From: Isochrysis galbana
Taxonomy: Eukaryota > Haptophyta > Isochrysidales > Isochrysidaceae
DNA length: 64,000 nt
Direction of reading: 5' to 3'
Assembly: GCA_018136815.1 (NCBI GenBank)
Contig: CM030939.1
Span: 1,096,113 to 1,160,112, forward strand
Part shown: positions 19,940 to 31,400 of the stretch, in pieces
How positions within the stretch are numbered: the stretch's first letter is position 1
How the letters are laid out: every line of letters starts with the position of its first letter
Translations under genes and position numbers: made by a program
Notes under the pieces: generated by a model
Databases searched by the model: none
What the model was told of the DNA's origin: nothing
What the model saw: only the letters and a program-made list of their open reading frames with translations

Positions 19940-22003
19940 TGCCGTTGCGCCCCTTTTGTGTTCAAACCATACTATGGGATAGGTCCCCCCGACTACGGGC
20001 GGACGAACTGGGCTCCTCGCAAGAGGGTCGAAGATGGATAACCTTTCCGGCTTACCCGAGAGTGGGGGCTAATGAGAACGGGCCCCTACTAGGGGTCGGA
20101 CTACTTCCTATGGTCGAACATACACGCGCACTTCAAGCGATATGGATAATCAGGTACCTAAACCCGTCATCGGCGGACTGGAAAATAGTCCTTGATCAAT
20201 GGTATAGCCGCACCCCCCTGGGGAGGGCGGCGGTCTTCTCAAAAGTAGATGCGCGAAGCCTCATGGTCAGCATTCGGGGAAACAACACGCTTCCGGCCTT
20301 TTGGAAGCAGGCACTCGAGAACTTCAGACGGGTTCAACTCCTTCGGGAAACAAGCACCCGGGAAGGGACCCAGGGCGCTCCTGTATGGCATAACCTCTTT
20401 CACAAGGCTCCATCGATACACCATTCACATAGGGCTAAATGGGAATCTCTACAGACAGTTATAGTTCATAATACCATCAACCCAGATACGGGGGACATAT
20501 ACACCACGGACGAATGTGCGGCATTCTTGCCGGACGGAGAAAGATGGATACGCCATAGAGGCAAATACATATCGGTAGGCCCACTTCTCAAGTCGTGGGA
20601 GAAGATATCCGAATGGTCTAGAGCAAGGCTTCTAGAAGCCACCGCTAACTATATGGACCTTCTTAGAAAGCATGCGACAACCCCACCCCCCGCTCCGGAG
20701 GAGCACGAACTAGCCCCGCAAGAAGATCCCGACGCACACGATCTAGGAGACCTTCTTGTGGACAAAGATCATAACTACTATTTGAACCGGAAGGGCGACA
20801 ACCACGAAGTTAAGCTCAATGTAATGGGAGAACCCCATATCTACGAACGGATCAACCCGCAGCTAATACCCAACGAGCTATACACTCCGCTGAAGTGGGG
20901 ACGAGCGTACGACGGGCCAGCGGATACGGCGTATCCGATACCTCAGGAATACACACTCAAAGGCACGCATAAAACGCTAGAAGAGATAAACGTCAAGGCC
21001 TTGACTAAAGCGTTCCTCGCTATGAGGAAACCGAAGGCACAAAAATCCACACTAAGATGGGAAAAGAGGTTACCTGTCCTCTCGGGGAAGTGGAAACAAG
21101 TATCGCAACTATACAAGTATAACTTTCTGACACCAAGGGACTCCTATATGCACTTCAAACACGTTTTACACAGGAGAATAGCTACAGCGAATCGTTTTGC
21201 TGACGATCCAACATGTCGCTTTTGCGGCATAGCACCCGAGAGTTCCACGCTTTTAGCCTCCTGTATCGCGACGGAGCCCGTTTTCGAATTCATAGAGGGA
21301 CTTTTAGGGATTAACCTTAGGCCGGGATCTGAAGTAGCCCAGCGCCTTTTCTGCTATCAAGTGGATAGACCGCACCCCTCCTCGGGATACTTAGGTATCC
21401 TGGCATGGAGGTATATCCTAACGGACTTCTATAACATACAATACGGTAACGCGGACGGGAGGTCCGCTAAGTCGATCTTAAGAGCGATCCTTGCGAGATA
21501 CCACTTACTAGTAACGGCGAAAGTCGGATTCTTTCAGCGACTAAAGCAACAACGAGAGAATATGGGGCTACACGCCCCGAGCAACAAACATATTAAGAAA
21601 ATGATAAGCCCCCTCTACGCGGTGGATAAAGACTTCAACCTAGAAATATCGGAAGACCTCCGGCAGGCGGCGGGAGGTCTGGATATGCGCAACATCGCCT
21701 AAAGTAGTTTAACCTCTCTTAATAGAGACCCCAACGGACGGCAAGAGTGACGCTAGGAGATATAAGAGAAGGAAATTCAAGCCGAGCCGGAGCAAAGGAG
21801 AAGCCATAGTCTCCCGCCCCCTTCTCTCCAACCCCTGGCCGAACCAGCGCGCGCGGTCTCCCCGGAACCAGCTTCTCCGCTAAAGAGGGAACTGGGGAAG
21901 GGGAAGGGGGTTGTTAGGGGTTAAGGGTGGGCGGTAGGGAGGTCCACAAGCACACTGCCTCATGTCGCACACGTAGCGGAGATTTTTAAGAAGATTTTTT
22001 TTT
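19940..22003 (+). mobile_element. LINE ORF2 C-terminal half with 3' UTR
   Basis: The open frame to 21702 (587 codons) starts inside the reverse-transcriptase thumb and continues through HDLGDLLVDKDHNYYLNR, PHIYERINPQ and GRAYDGPADTAYPIPQEY to the C-terminal finger. There it reads CRFCGIAPESSTLLASC, with the zinc-binding His replaced by Leu. It ends at MRNIA-stop. The 3' UTR (21703-22003) matches the element strand of 10573-10268 and ends TTTTTAAGAAGA plus a T-run, so this is the subfamily A 3' end. Catalytic RT motifs and endonuclease are missing. Confidence 0.85.
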
Positions 22004-23083
22004 TATGGTCTTCTCGAAGATCTGATAGAATTCCATCGGGATACCGTCGGGTCCCGCCTCTCTAAGTAAGGCTCTTTAATTGCGCTCGCCGTGAGCGTAT
22101 GCGTATGGCGAATGGGGGACGGGATGTGGGATACGCATAAGCCTAAAGCTACAAGGTACAACCGTTCCACCCTTTTTACAGCTCATATAGCTAATAGTAG
22201 TACAACTAATCGCTAATCGCAACTTCTATGACTCTATGAATATCGCTACTACACAAGAACCCGGAGTCTGATGCCAGACGAGCAAACAATGGAGCGGCGG
22301 AAGCTTGTATGACCGCTTGAGCGAGCAATCGCCCCTACGGCCATCTTGCACAAGACGAGGAAGCGATGGTCATGAGCAATGACAAGATATGAAAAGTAGA
22401 TTCGTCGGCATAAACTCAAGAAGGCAATGCTGTCCTCGATGTTAACGGCAAAAAAAGCGTCGAGCATCGAGGAACGAGCCTTTGCCAACAACGCCCCCTC
22501 TGCTCGCCAATGGTAGGGGAGGTGACTCAACCGATTATCCCTCCCATCTATCTCTCCCTCTGCGATTGCCGCAAAAGGGTTCCTGCTACCTTGAATGTCG
22601 CATGCCAACGGCGTGCATGCACGCGATTGCACTTGCGAGAAAGTCGCGTGCTGGTCTCCATGCTCGGAAAATATTCTTGAGTCCAAATGACCCTTCGACA
22701 TTTCCATCGATCTCCGAGAGAACTGTGTCATCTTAGGAAGTTGTTCCTCGAACTCCATCATGGCGTGCGGCACCGGGCCGTGGTGCACGGCCAATCCACG
22801 GCGTGGGCAGTGCGGGCGCGCGCCTAGGCCTCCTAGAGATTGATAGGACGCGCGCTCCAAATCGCAGACGTGTCGCAAACGGCCAGCAAGCCGTGCGGGT
22901 GGGTGGGGCGGGCAGTCGAGAAGTGGAAATAGGATGAAGCATGCAGAGTCGTCAACCGAAGAGCAAATCGACCGAGCATGCCTCCCTTCCTCGTCAACGT
23001 GCGCACTTGCTATGGGAGCATTGAAGAACGGTCCAACGAAAGCGGCCATGACGAAGCTCGGATAGCGCGGCGCGCCGTTGCTC
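22004..23083. other. intergenic DNA with one doubtful open frame
   Basis: A 266-codon minus-strand frame (23049-22249) has no recognisable domain. Its composition is not clearly coding, and it sits immediately 3' of the gene at 23084. I do not call it as a gene, but transcript data could change that. Confidence 0.4.
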
Positions 23084-24769
23084 TTAGTTGATCAGAGACC
23101 GCACCTTGTTCTCGGCCGCTTTAACAATCTTGGCAGCCTCCATCTCTGCCTTCTTGGCGACTGACGCGGCCGACTTCTCCGCGTCCGTGAGGATTTTGCT
23201 GGCCTTGTCGGACGCGTCCTTCTCAATCTTTGCCGCCTGCTCCTCCGCCTTGGCGGCCTTGCCCTCGGCCCTTTCCAGCTCGGCCATCGCCTTGTCCTCC
23301 GCCTTGGCCGCTTTTTCGGCGGACTTCTCCTTGCTTGCTGCCTTCTGCTGAAGGGCCTTGATCTGGTCTTTCAGCTCACCCTTCTTGCCAAAGTTGAGGA
23401 CGAAGGTCTTCTCAAGCTCGATTTGGGCAGACTTGGTTTGCTCCTCAAGGCGGGAGATGTCCGCCTTAAGCACATCGAGCTCTGAGCGGACCGAGTTGAG
23501 CTGCGCTTTGGCGGACGAGACAGAGCTGCGCGCCTCGCCTAACAGCGCATTCGCCTTGTTCGATGCCTCCGAGGTTAGGTCGCTAGCCTGTGCCTTGGCC
23601 TGCTGCACCTTGGCCTGGGCGGCGCTCTCTGCATCCTTGATGATTTGTGCGCTCTCAGCCTTGGCCTCCTCGAGGAGCGAAGCCGCCTCGGCCGCCGCTT
23701 GGTTGCCGCTGTCGGCCGCCGAGCGCAGCTCCGCCTCGCGCGCCGCTGTATCCTCCTCCGCCGCGCGCTTTTTTGCCTCTGCCTCCTTGGCGGCAGCCTC
23801 CTTCTTGGCAGCCACCTCCCGCACTGCAACCTCTTTAGCAGCGGCCTCCTTTGCCTCGGCGGCAGCCGCCGCTGCGTCGGCAGCCGCGGTGTCGGGCGGT
23901 GCAGGCGCCGAGAGCTTCGACATATCCGGCACGTCAATTCTCGGCATTAAAATCTCAGGCATGTCCATCTTGGGCATGGAGATGGCAGGCATGTCGATCT
24001 TGGGCACGTCCACCTTTGGCATGCTCATCTTGGGCATGTCAATCTTTGGCATTTCAATTTTGGATAAGTCGACCTTGGGCACTTCAACCTTGGGCATCTC
24101 GATCGATTCGGCCTTTTCTCGCGCGGAGTCCATCTGCTTCTGAAGCTCAAACTTGGCGTTGGCCTCCTGCTCTGCCAGCTCTCGCCTCGCGCGCATCTCT
24201 GCCGCCTTGGCTGCCTCCTTTGCAGCGCTTGCAGCACGGTTTGACGCTGAGGCAGCTTCGTCGAGGAGCGAGTCGAGGTTGAAGGCCTTCCCGTCAGCAG
24301 TGCGAAGCTCAGAGGACGAGTCGCTTTGAGTGGGCGCTCGCAGCGCCTTTGCCGCCTCAGGGTCGTTCTTCAGCACCTCTCTCATCTCGTCGTAGCTGCG
24401 CTCCTTGTAGCCCTTGAACTCTGAGCCAAACCCAAGGACCTTTGCAGAGAGTAGTTGGCTTGGTAGCTCGTGCGCATCGGGGCGTACCAAGGCGACAGAT
24501 GGCGCCAGGGACGGCCCCACGAGAGTTGGCAAGACAGATGAGGGGAGGGAGGAGGGCAGGGAGGAGGGAGGAGCGAGAGAGAGGAGCGGGTCAGGAGGGA
24601 AGAGTGAGGTCCCTGGGGGGAGAGGGCGGAGAGGGGCGGAGAGGGAGTAGGACGAGGGGATGAGCAGCGGCGGTGGCTGCGGCAATGCTGGCTCGGCCAC
24701 AGGCGCGACGGGAAGCAGCAGAGCCTCCGAACCCACGAGGAGAAGCAGAGGCACTGATCGGGAGAACAT
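23084..24769 (-). CDS. secreted/targeted Ala-Lys-rich coiled-coil protein with MPKxD repeats
   Basis: I start at the Met at 24769 (MFSRSVPLLLLVGSEALLLP), which gives a clear hydrophobic signal sequence. The frame is open 46 codons further upstream but without such a signal. A Pro/Ser/Leu-rich segment follows, then FGSEFKGYKERSYDEMREVL. Next comes a helical Ala-rich stretch and about twelve tandem pentapeptides of the form [DES]-M/V-P-K-[IVM] (EMPKV EVPKV DLSKI EMPKI in order). The last half is alanine/lysine/glutamate coiled coil with many heptads, ending KVRSLIN. The total is about 561 residues. Function is unknown. The pentapeptide pattern recalls AHNAK-type MPK repeats, but I infer no homology. 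The signal could be ER or the first part of a plastid bipartite leader. Confidence 0.75.
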   Translation of the reverse strand: MFSRSVPLLLLVGSEALLLPVAPVAEPALPQPPPLLIPSSYSLSAPLRPLPPGTSLFPPDPLLSLAPPSSLPSSLPSSVLPTLVGPSLAPSVALVRPDAHELPSQLLSAKVLGFGSEFKGYKERSYDEMREVLKNDPEAAKALRAPTQSDSSSELRTADGKAFNLDSLLDEAASASNRAASAAKEAAKAAEMRARRELAEQEANAKFELQKQMDSAREKAESIEMPKVEVPKVDLSKIEMPKIDMPKMSMPKVDVPKIDMPAISMPKMDMPEILMPRIDVPDMSKLSAPAPPDTAAADAAAAAAEAKEAAAKEVAVREVAAKKEAAAKEAEAKKRAAEEDTAAREAELRSAADSGNQAAAEAASLLEEAKAESAQIIKDAESAAQAKVQQAKAQASDLTSEASNKANALLGEARSSVSSAKAQLNSVRSELDVLKADISRLEEQTKSAQIELEKTFVLNFGKKGELKDQIKALQQKAASKEKSAEKAAKAEDKAMAELERAEGKAAKAEEQAAKIEKDASDKASKILTDAEKSAASVAKKAEMEAAKIVKAAENKVRSLIN

Positions 24770-25014
24770 CGCAACGAGGAGGAGGGCGAGCAGTTCCGCG
24801 CTCTCTGACTGCGATCGCGTTGTTTTATCGATGAAACGACCAAATTCTTTCCGATATTTCGCATCCACAATCTTCCTTCTCACATACTCCGTCCTGAGGT
24901 CACCCAAGCGTGTTTATCGATGATTGCCGGTCTTCTTTCATAGTACGAAGCCTTTCTCTTGCCCCGTCACTGTGCCGAACTGCCGACGCCCGACGCCGCA
25001 CCGATCGGTCGAGA

Positions 25015-25140
25015 AGAGAGAGAGAGAGGGGAGGGAGAGGAGGGACGGAGAGCAGAGAGTAGAGAGAGAGAGAGAGAAGAGAAGAGAGAAGAGAAGAGAG
25101 AGTGAAGAGAGAGAGAAGAGAGGAGAGAGGAGAGAGGTGG
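25015..25140 (-). promoter_or_regulatory. pyrimidine-rich (CT) tract upstream of coiled-coil gene
   Basis: (GA)n-rich on the plus strand, hence CT-rich on the coding strand of the gene starting at 24769. Same arrangement as at the other host genes. Confidence 0.45.
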
Positions 25141-25536
25141 AAGGGAGCGCTGTACTTCGTCAACCGCATGACGGCCCCTCATTCATTCTCTCTCTCTCCT
25201 CTCCTCGCCGTGGGGGAGTATGGTCCCCCTCACAATTGAATTAATTAAAGCGCCCCCCCCCCCCCTCCCACGAGAAAGTGCGAAAAGGAAGGAAAGAGAA
25301 CTATGTGTGGCGAGGCAGGGGCTAACGTTTCAAGTGTCGTCCTATCATATTCTCTGATCACTCGCGCGCTCTTTTTCAGAGAGTAAAGTAGCCTCGTCAC
25401 TACTCCTGTCTCCTGTTCCGCCGAGAAGGTGAAACTTGAGGTCCCGAGAGCCCCCGCGGGGGGGGAGTTGTAGTAGCAGAAGGTAGAAGTTATACCCCGC
25501 TCATACGAGGTGTATGTGTATCGACTGACGGCTGAT
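25141..25536. other. intergenic DNA
   Basis: Contains a poly-C run (25250-25265) and no recognisable gene. Confidence 0.4.
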
Positions 25537-26052
25537 CGTATGATTGGTCGCCATGGAGGGGGGCCTCGCGCCCCCTCCCACTCTCTCGAGTCCCCTCATG
25601 GTTCATGGGGGGCGAGAACCATCCAACCCCCTGCGCCCTGCGCTCCTGTGCTGCCTCTTGCTTGGCATGCAGCATGCAGGGGGACAGGGGGACTGCTCAT
25701 CATCCAGACTGCCCGGACTCTCCCAGAGAGCTAGGCTTGGAAGTGGAAGGTGGAAGGTCGCGTTCCGTCGAAAGAGGCCCATGCGAATAAATTTTATTTT
25801 TACCCTATAAGCATAAGAATATTTAAATCAATATATATATATAAAGAGGTACCCCACGCAACGTCGCGATTTTCATTCTAAGATTACAAGCACGAGCTTT
25901 GAAACGGTCCTATGTCCTATTCCTATGTGTGTGATTTGTACAATTAAAATTAAAAGTGTGATGAGTTGCAATCACTTCGATAGGGCGGTCAAACTGTCGG
26001 AGCGAAGCTCGTTTCCTCTTTGGAAACGAGCTCCGGAGGCGCACCGGCGGCT
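25537..26052 (+). repeat. dispersed repeat R1 (copy 1) with hairpin
   Basis: Two blocks recur in the same order at 45589-45922. Block a (25537-25620) begins CGTATGATTGGTCGCCATGG and ends GGGGGGCGAGAAC. Block b (25995-26052) contains the perfect hairpin GCTCGTTTCC-TCTTT-GGAAACGAGC followed by GCACCGGCGGCT. The sequence between the blocks differs in length. No coding. The shared block order suggests a dispersed element of about 0.4-0.5 kb. Confidence 0.65.
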
Positions 26053-26849
26053 GTCGCATCCGCGATCGACCTTTTTGTTTTAGAAGTTGTTTGCGTTTCT
26101 ATGTTCCCTACGTCAGAGGGCGGGGTGTGGACGAATGCCACTGGATGTGCCTATTGCGCATTCCGCCCTTCGCCACCGGACACCGACACAGGTCGCCCCG
26201 ACCACCCAGACAGCTGGCGCTATGGCACTGGCGATGGTGCGCATTCGCCGTACTACTGCCAGCCATTCATGCGCTTTCTCTGCGAAGGTGAGGCGGAGGT
26301 CCCCAAGGCCCACCGTGCCTACCTCCGCCGCCTCATTGTTCTCGGTCGCAGCCGCCGCTAGGGATTTGGCGAGGCGGCCGCCGTTTGCTTCGTGGATTAC
26401 GCCCTGGCCCGACCGCCTGGACCGCCACCACTCAAACATTCACGGTAACAGGCCGAAAACATACGTTAAACGAACCCCCTGTGGTGAGCAGATTCAGGAG
26501 TGCCCACCAGAAAAAGAGGAGAGAGAGAGAGAGAGCGAGAGAACGAGGGCTCGGGGGTCAAAACACAATTCGGACTCCGGCTCGGACTACAGAGTAAAAT
26601 CCAGTGCCCTCGCGACTCCTGCCTCGAGTCTCGCGAGGCAGCGCCGAAGGAGGCGACTCTATGCCGCGGTCGGCGGACCATTTTCCGGCGGGCACGACGA
26701 TAGTTCAGGAAGAATGGACTGAGCGAACTACTCGTCGGCGGCGAGTGCTTGGCGTAGCTCGTCGTCGTCCGGCGTGCCGACATCGAGGTACGACCGGATG
26801 ATAGACTCCGAGGAATCAGAGGGTTGGCGGTCCTGGCGCTCCCGAGCTA
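26053..26849. other. no recognised gene
   Basis: A 113-codon plus frame (26020-26361) has Cys/Pro-rich sequence but no family I know. A GA run lies at 26518-26545. TGTCGCATCCGCGATCGAC at 26051 is also found at 19156, just beyond a LINE fragment. Confidence 0.35.
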
Positions 26850-27318
26850 ACTAGGGAGGCGGCGGTGAGGGAGGCGGCGGTGAGAGAGGCGGCGGTGAGA
26901 GAGGCGGCGGTGAGGGAGGCGGAGGCGAGGGCGGCGGTGGTGAAGGCGGTGGCGGGGAGGGCGGTGGCGGTGAAGGCGGTGGCGGGGAGGGAGGCGGGGG
27001 AGAAGGCGGCGGCGGTGAGGGAGGCGGTGGTGATGGTGGTGGCGGAGACGGCGGCGGTGGTGAGGGTGGCGGAGGTGAGGGAGGCGGCGGTGACGGAGGC
27101 GGCGGTGAGGGAGGCGGCGGTGAAGGCGGTGGCGGCGAGGGAGGCGGTGGTGACGGCGGCGGCGGCGAAGGCGGCGGCGGTGAAGGCGGCGAAGGCTGCG
27201 GTGGCGAGGGAGGCGGCGGCGAAGGCGGCAGTGGCGAGGGAGGCGGCGGTGAAGGCGGTGGCGGTGAGGGAGGCGGCGGTGAGGGCGGTGGAGGCGACGG
27301 TGGCGGAGGGGCGTCGAT
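26850..27318 (-). pseudogene. orphan SPPPP (hydroxyproline-rich) segment
   Basis: Read on the minus strand, the whole stretch encodes SPPPP/SPPP repeats of the kind found at 61.1-62.4 kb. No signal sequence, globular domain or start codon is attached. Plus-strand REAAV-type frames are the shadow. It is either a detached fragment of a wall-glycoprotein gene or an independently expanded GGCGGCGGTGAG minisatellite. Confidence 0.5.
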
Positions 27319-27359
27319 CTATTTAAGATTTAAGGTGGCCGGAAGAATAAAAATAAGTT

Positions 27360-27500
27360 TCTGATACCCGGATATTCCAAATATCTGGCATAACTGGCAT
27401 GTCTGCCCGACTATCAGTATCTATCTGGATATTCCTAATGAGCTCCAAAGGTATCCGGATACTATCTGGATACCAAATCTGAACTCCAACCAGATATCTA
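27360..27500. repeat. cluster of TATCTGGATA/TATCCGGATA motifs
   Basis: At least six direct or inverted copies of ATATCTGG/ATATCCGG-like words in about 140 bp. This resembles subterminal repeats of a hAT-like transposon. No transposase is attached and I could not place a target duplication. Confidence 0.4.
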
Positions 27501-28265
27501 GATTGCTCAAATCAAACCTGTTACGGGTCTTAAAATTTTGCCGGAGGACCCCGGATTTTTTTTTGCTGATCTCTCATACCAGAACCTATAGGGAGCTTAT
27601 TTAGGTCCTCGTTTGCCCATTACCGATGGTGCCCTTCGCACCCCCCTAGTGAGTGACCGGGCTAAAAAGCTATGCGTGCGTAGGAGATTTCGTCAGGTGC
27701 AGGCCGTCGTGCACTGGGCGACCGGGGACCGGGCGACCGGGCGCGATGTGCAGTGGGTCACTCACCTCCACCTCACTCGAGAGAGAAGGCCCTCCTCCTC
27801 CTCTCTATTATGAGTCATAAGTCATAAGTCATGTAGATGTAAAGCGTAGAGCCAGCCGATTTCGGATTTCGGGCGCTGCGAGAGTAGATAGTAGAAAAAT
27901 AAAAATAAATGCGTTTTTGAGCGCGTGACGCGTGAGCGCCTCCGGAGCCGGCGCGGCCGGCGGCACGTCGAGCGCGTGAGCGTGAGCGCCCGTGGGGGGC
28001 CTTCGTTCGGGCCCTTACATGCTACATGTTAGGGCACTTAGGTACCATGGTGCATGGTGCCATGGGCCTTCGGCCCATGGGTGTTACATACTTAGGTGGT
28101 AGGCGGCGCCTGAGGGTTGTTCGTGCAGGTGCGCAGCCTTAGGCTTGCGCAGGTGCAAGTGCGCCCAGCAGACTTCCTTCATTTTCTAAAACTGAATCAA
28201 GATCCTCTCTATTTTTATATTTTCGATCGGATGTATCAGATGAAGCGGTACGAGTATGTAGCCTC
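27501..28265. other. intergenic DNA
   Basis: No gene recognised. Some short palindromes (GGTACCATGGTGCATGGTGCC near 28041). Confidence 0.4.
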
Positions 28266-28315
28266 TCGAGAATAGAACAGAATAGAATAGAATAGAATAG
28301 AATAGAATAGAAGAG
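28266..28315 (+). repeat. AGAAT pentanucleotide microsatellite
   Basis: About nine units of AGAAT with one variant (AGAAC) near the start. Confidence 0.9.
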
Positions 28316-28375
28316 TGGAGGTCAAGCAGGACTGAGCATTCCCAGCGGATGTTCAGAGAGAGGAGGAGGTTGTGC

Positions 28376-28555
28376 CAATTATTCTCTCTCTCGTCTCCCC
28401 ATCCTCAGTCTCTCCCTCTCTCCTCTCTTCTACTACTCTTTTCTCTCTCCCTCCTTCCCTCTCTCTCCCTCCTCTCCCTTCTTCTCCTCTCCTTCTCCTT
28501 CCTCTCTCGCCCGTGCTTCTTCCTCTCCTCTTTCTTTTCTTTTCTCTCCGGGGCC
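28376..28555 (+). promoter_or_regulatory. C/T-rich tract upstream of aldo/keto reductase
   Basis: Dense CTCTCC/TTCTCT on the coding strand, ending about 15 bp before the ATG at 28570. Confidence 0.5.
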
Positions 28556-28569
28556 GAGATTCCGTCGGC

Positions 28570-30029
28570 ATGCCGTCGCCAGTGGTTGGGCTGGTGGTGG
28601 GCGCTGCGGCGGGCTCAGTGGGGCTGCGCGAGCGGATTGGGTGCAAGCTTGGGCTAGGAATGGCCTCTCTCGGTCGACCTGGCTACATTAACCTCGGGCA
28701 CGATGGAGACCTGCCTGCAAAGAGCGTGGAAGCGATGAGAGAAAGGGCGGTGGAGGTGGGCTTGGCGGGAAGGAAGAAAAAGGGAAGGGAGGGGGGGGAG
28801 GTTGGGGCGGGCAGGCCGGGGGGGGGGGGGGGGGGGGGGGGCGTAGGCTGGCGATGGAACCCCGCTGGTAGGCTTGGTCCCGGTGGCGAGGCCTGGCAGT
28901 TGGAGGTGGAGAACAGAGGGACAAGGAGAGGAGGCAATCAAATGGGCCTGGGCAGGAACAGGGAGGGGGGACGCGGAGGGAAAGGGGAAGGTGGTGCTAC
29001 AACAGGGAGAGGCGGGGAGGCAGATGGAGTGAGATAGGAAGAGGGGCAGAGGGAGAAGAACAGGGAGGCAAACACAGATCAACCCCCTCGCGTTTGCGTC
29101 TAGCTCTCTAATTGGAGACTAGCACAGCTTGCGTGCGTCGGCCCACACAGCATCCGTTTCTTCTGCAGGTGATGAACGCGGCGGCCGCTCGCGGCATCAC
29201 CTATTTCGATTGTGCCCGGTCGTACGGCGAGTCCGAAGAGTTCACCGCGTGCTGGCTCTCCTCACGGGCCGAGGCGGCTGCTAAGACGAATGTCGGCTCC
29301 AAGTGGGGTTACGAGTATACGGCAGGCTGGCGTGTGCAGGTCTCTGATGGTGAGGCGCATGAGGTGAAGAAGCACACAATCGCGCAGCTGCGCCGTCAAC
29401 TGGGCGAGTCGCTCTCGCTGCTGCCGAATCTCTGCCTGTACCAAATCCACTCGGCCACCATTGAGTCGGGCGTGCTCGAGAACAATGAGGTCCTGGATGC
29501 ACTTGCCGCGTTGCGCGACGGCAAGCTCATTCCTGGGACTGGACCCATCGTGCCCGGCCTCTCCGTCTCGCACCCGCAAGTTCCCACAATCGAGAAAGCG
29601 ATCGGCCTCGAGCGTACGGGTGCGCGACTTTTTGGCGAGGTGCAAGCAACTTTCAACCTGTTGGATCAGTCGGCTTCCTCCGCGCTCGCTCTAGCGCACG
29701 AGGCAGGCATGCTTGTGGTCGTAAAGGAGGCCCTTGCGAATGGCCGGCTGACGTCTCGCGCCCCGCCCTCGACTGGGCTGGCGGTGCTGCGCCGTGAGGC
29801 GGCGACGTTGGGGGTGACTGAGGACGCGCTCGCCCTGGCGTGGGTCATGTCCCACCCATTTGTCGACGTGTGCCTCTCGGGCGCCACGACCGTTGAGCAG
29901 CTGGAGTCGAACGCGCGCGCCCTCGACATCACGCCGCTGTCCGACGAGCTGATGCGCTTGCTTGCAGAGGCCCTTCGGCAAGATTGCGAGGAATACTGGG
30001 CCGATCGGCGCGCGCTCGCATGGAATTGA
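28570..30029 (+). CDS. aldo/keto reductase, two exons
   Basis: Exon 1 (28570-28755) encodes MPSPVVGLVVGAAAG and then LGLGMASLGRPGYINLGHDG, ending RERAVE. A GT-AG phase-0 intron (28756-29168, with a long poly-G run) joins it to exon 2 (29169-30029), which starts VMNAAAARGITYFDCARSYG. This is an NAD(P)H-dependent oxidoreductase with a TIM barrel. Visible family features are the catalytic Tyr context FDCARSYGESE, the Lys context GSKWGYEYTAGW, the active-site His in YQIHSATIESGVL, and the cofactor-side VVKEALANGRLT. Length (349 residues) fits the family. Substrate is unknown. The N-terminus is hydrophobic and could be a targeting peptide. Confidence 0.9.
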
Positions 30030-31400
30030 GGAGGCCCGCATTCCGCTCTCAGCCAACCCTTACTGGAAAAAGCGAGCGGGTGGGCGGGCGGCAAGGGACG
30101 AGAGGCGGCGAGCGGTGCAGTGGTGTACCTCCGCGGTGATGCTCAGACTTGATTGGCAAGCATACTCTTTTGCTGTGTGTGGCATGACGTGTTCCAAGCA
30201 GCTGCGCGAGCTTTCAAGCTCCTCTCATCATACGCCATTACCATCAACAAGTGCTTCCTATCGCCTCGTTTAGAAGCTTTCCGCTCGATCCACAACGAAC
30301 GACACCCCTAACTCAACTACGTTGGGGCTGGGCGCGAATTGATGTGGGCCAGTTTGCTGCAAGCGCTTCATGCCAGCCGTGCTTGTGGACCAATCAATCA
30401 TGTGTTACGCTCGTCAGTTTGAAGAGGCAAGGCGTCCAACGTCAAACAACAAAGGGTCCGAAACCTTTGGTCTCTAGCTAGAAAATTTTGAATGAGTCTC
30501 CGTTGCGGGTCAGATGGAAACGGGCAGGTCGACTGGAGAGCGAGGCCACGTGTGTCCTGTACACCTGGAGAACGTCCATGCCGCACGTTATTTCGGAGAT
30601 CCGTTGATGGTAGCAGCACTTCTTTTCGTCAACGATGCTCCATTCTGCCGGTGTGCGCATCTATGGTCGGGATCCTGTTCTTGGTTGCAGTCTCGACGGC
30701 ATCGCCAATTAAATTCTCGAATATTGTGACGGTGGTGCCTCCTCCGGCGCCCATACGCAGACGTTTGTGATTCATCGCGTAATGAACCGGTGCATCGGCA
30801 ACTGTTGTCTAGTTTCTCTAGCTGAGTGCGCAAGGCTGCAGCTGGCAACGAAGGCCAAGCAAGCGGCTTGCTGCTCCTGTCTGCCCGGAAAAGCCGCGGT
30901 GCCCGGTTGCTGGAACTTAAGTAATGGGTTTTTTTTCAATTTTCATCAGGTCGCGGTGCGACCACGGGATAAGGGACCGGCATATATCTCAAATAAGTAA
31001 GCGCCATGACAACCTGCCTACAGCCTTGCTAAGCGTAGGTCATTTGCCTTCATTTGGTGCAGCCCTCGGAGCAAAAGGCTCCGCCTCACTTCAATGGTGG
31101 AACAACTCCTCAAACTCACCAGCTCCCCATTCCGACGCCGCGTGATCGCGCGCCGTCCGACCCTCCTTGTCTCTCACTTCCAGTAGGGCGCCCGCGCCCG
31201 CCTCAAGCAGCGCTGTTGACCGTGAGTGCGGAGTCGGATAGGATTACTCCTTCTTTGCCGGTAGCCTCGCCGGAGCGGCAGACCATTAGGTCTCGAGCAT
31301 ATAGGCAATGCCTTGGGTAGGCAGATGGTAGGGTATCCACGACGCTCTCCGGTCGGTGCGCGGTCACGTGTGCAATGGTGTCGGACGGGGGCGGAGTTGG
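30030..31400. other. intergenic DNA
   Basis: No recognised gene or element end. Short open frames on both strands show no family resemblance. Confidence 0.4.

Noticed and set aside
22249-23049. 266-codon minus frame as a gene
   Set aside because: No family resemblance, no signal or domain, and no intron evidence. Kept only as a note.
26865-27326. Plus-strand REAAV-repeat protein
   Set aside because: It is the shadow of an SPPPP-type tract on the other strand and has no other domain.
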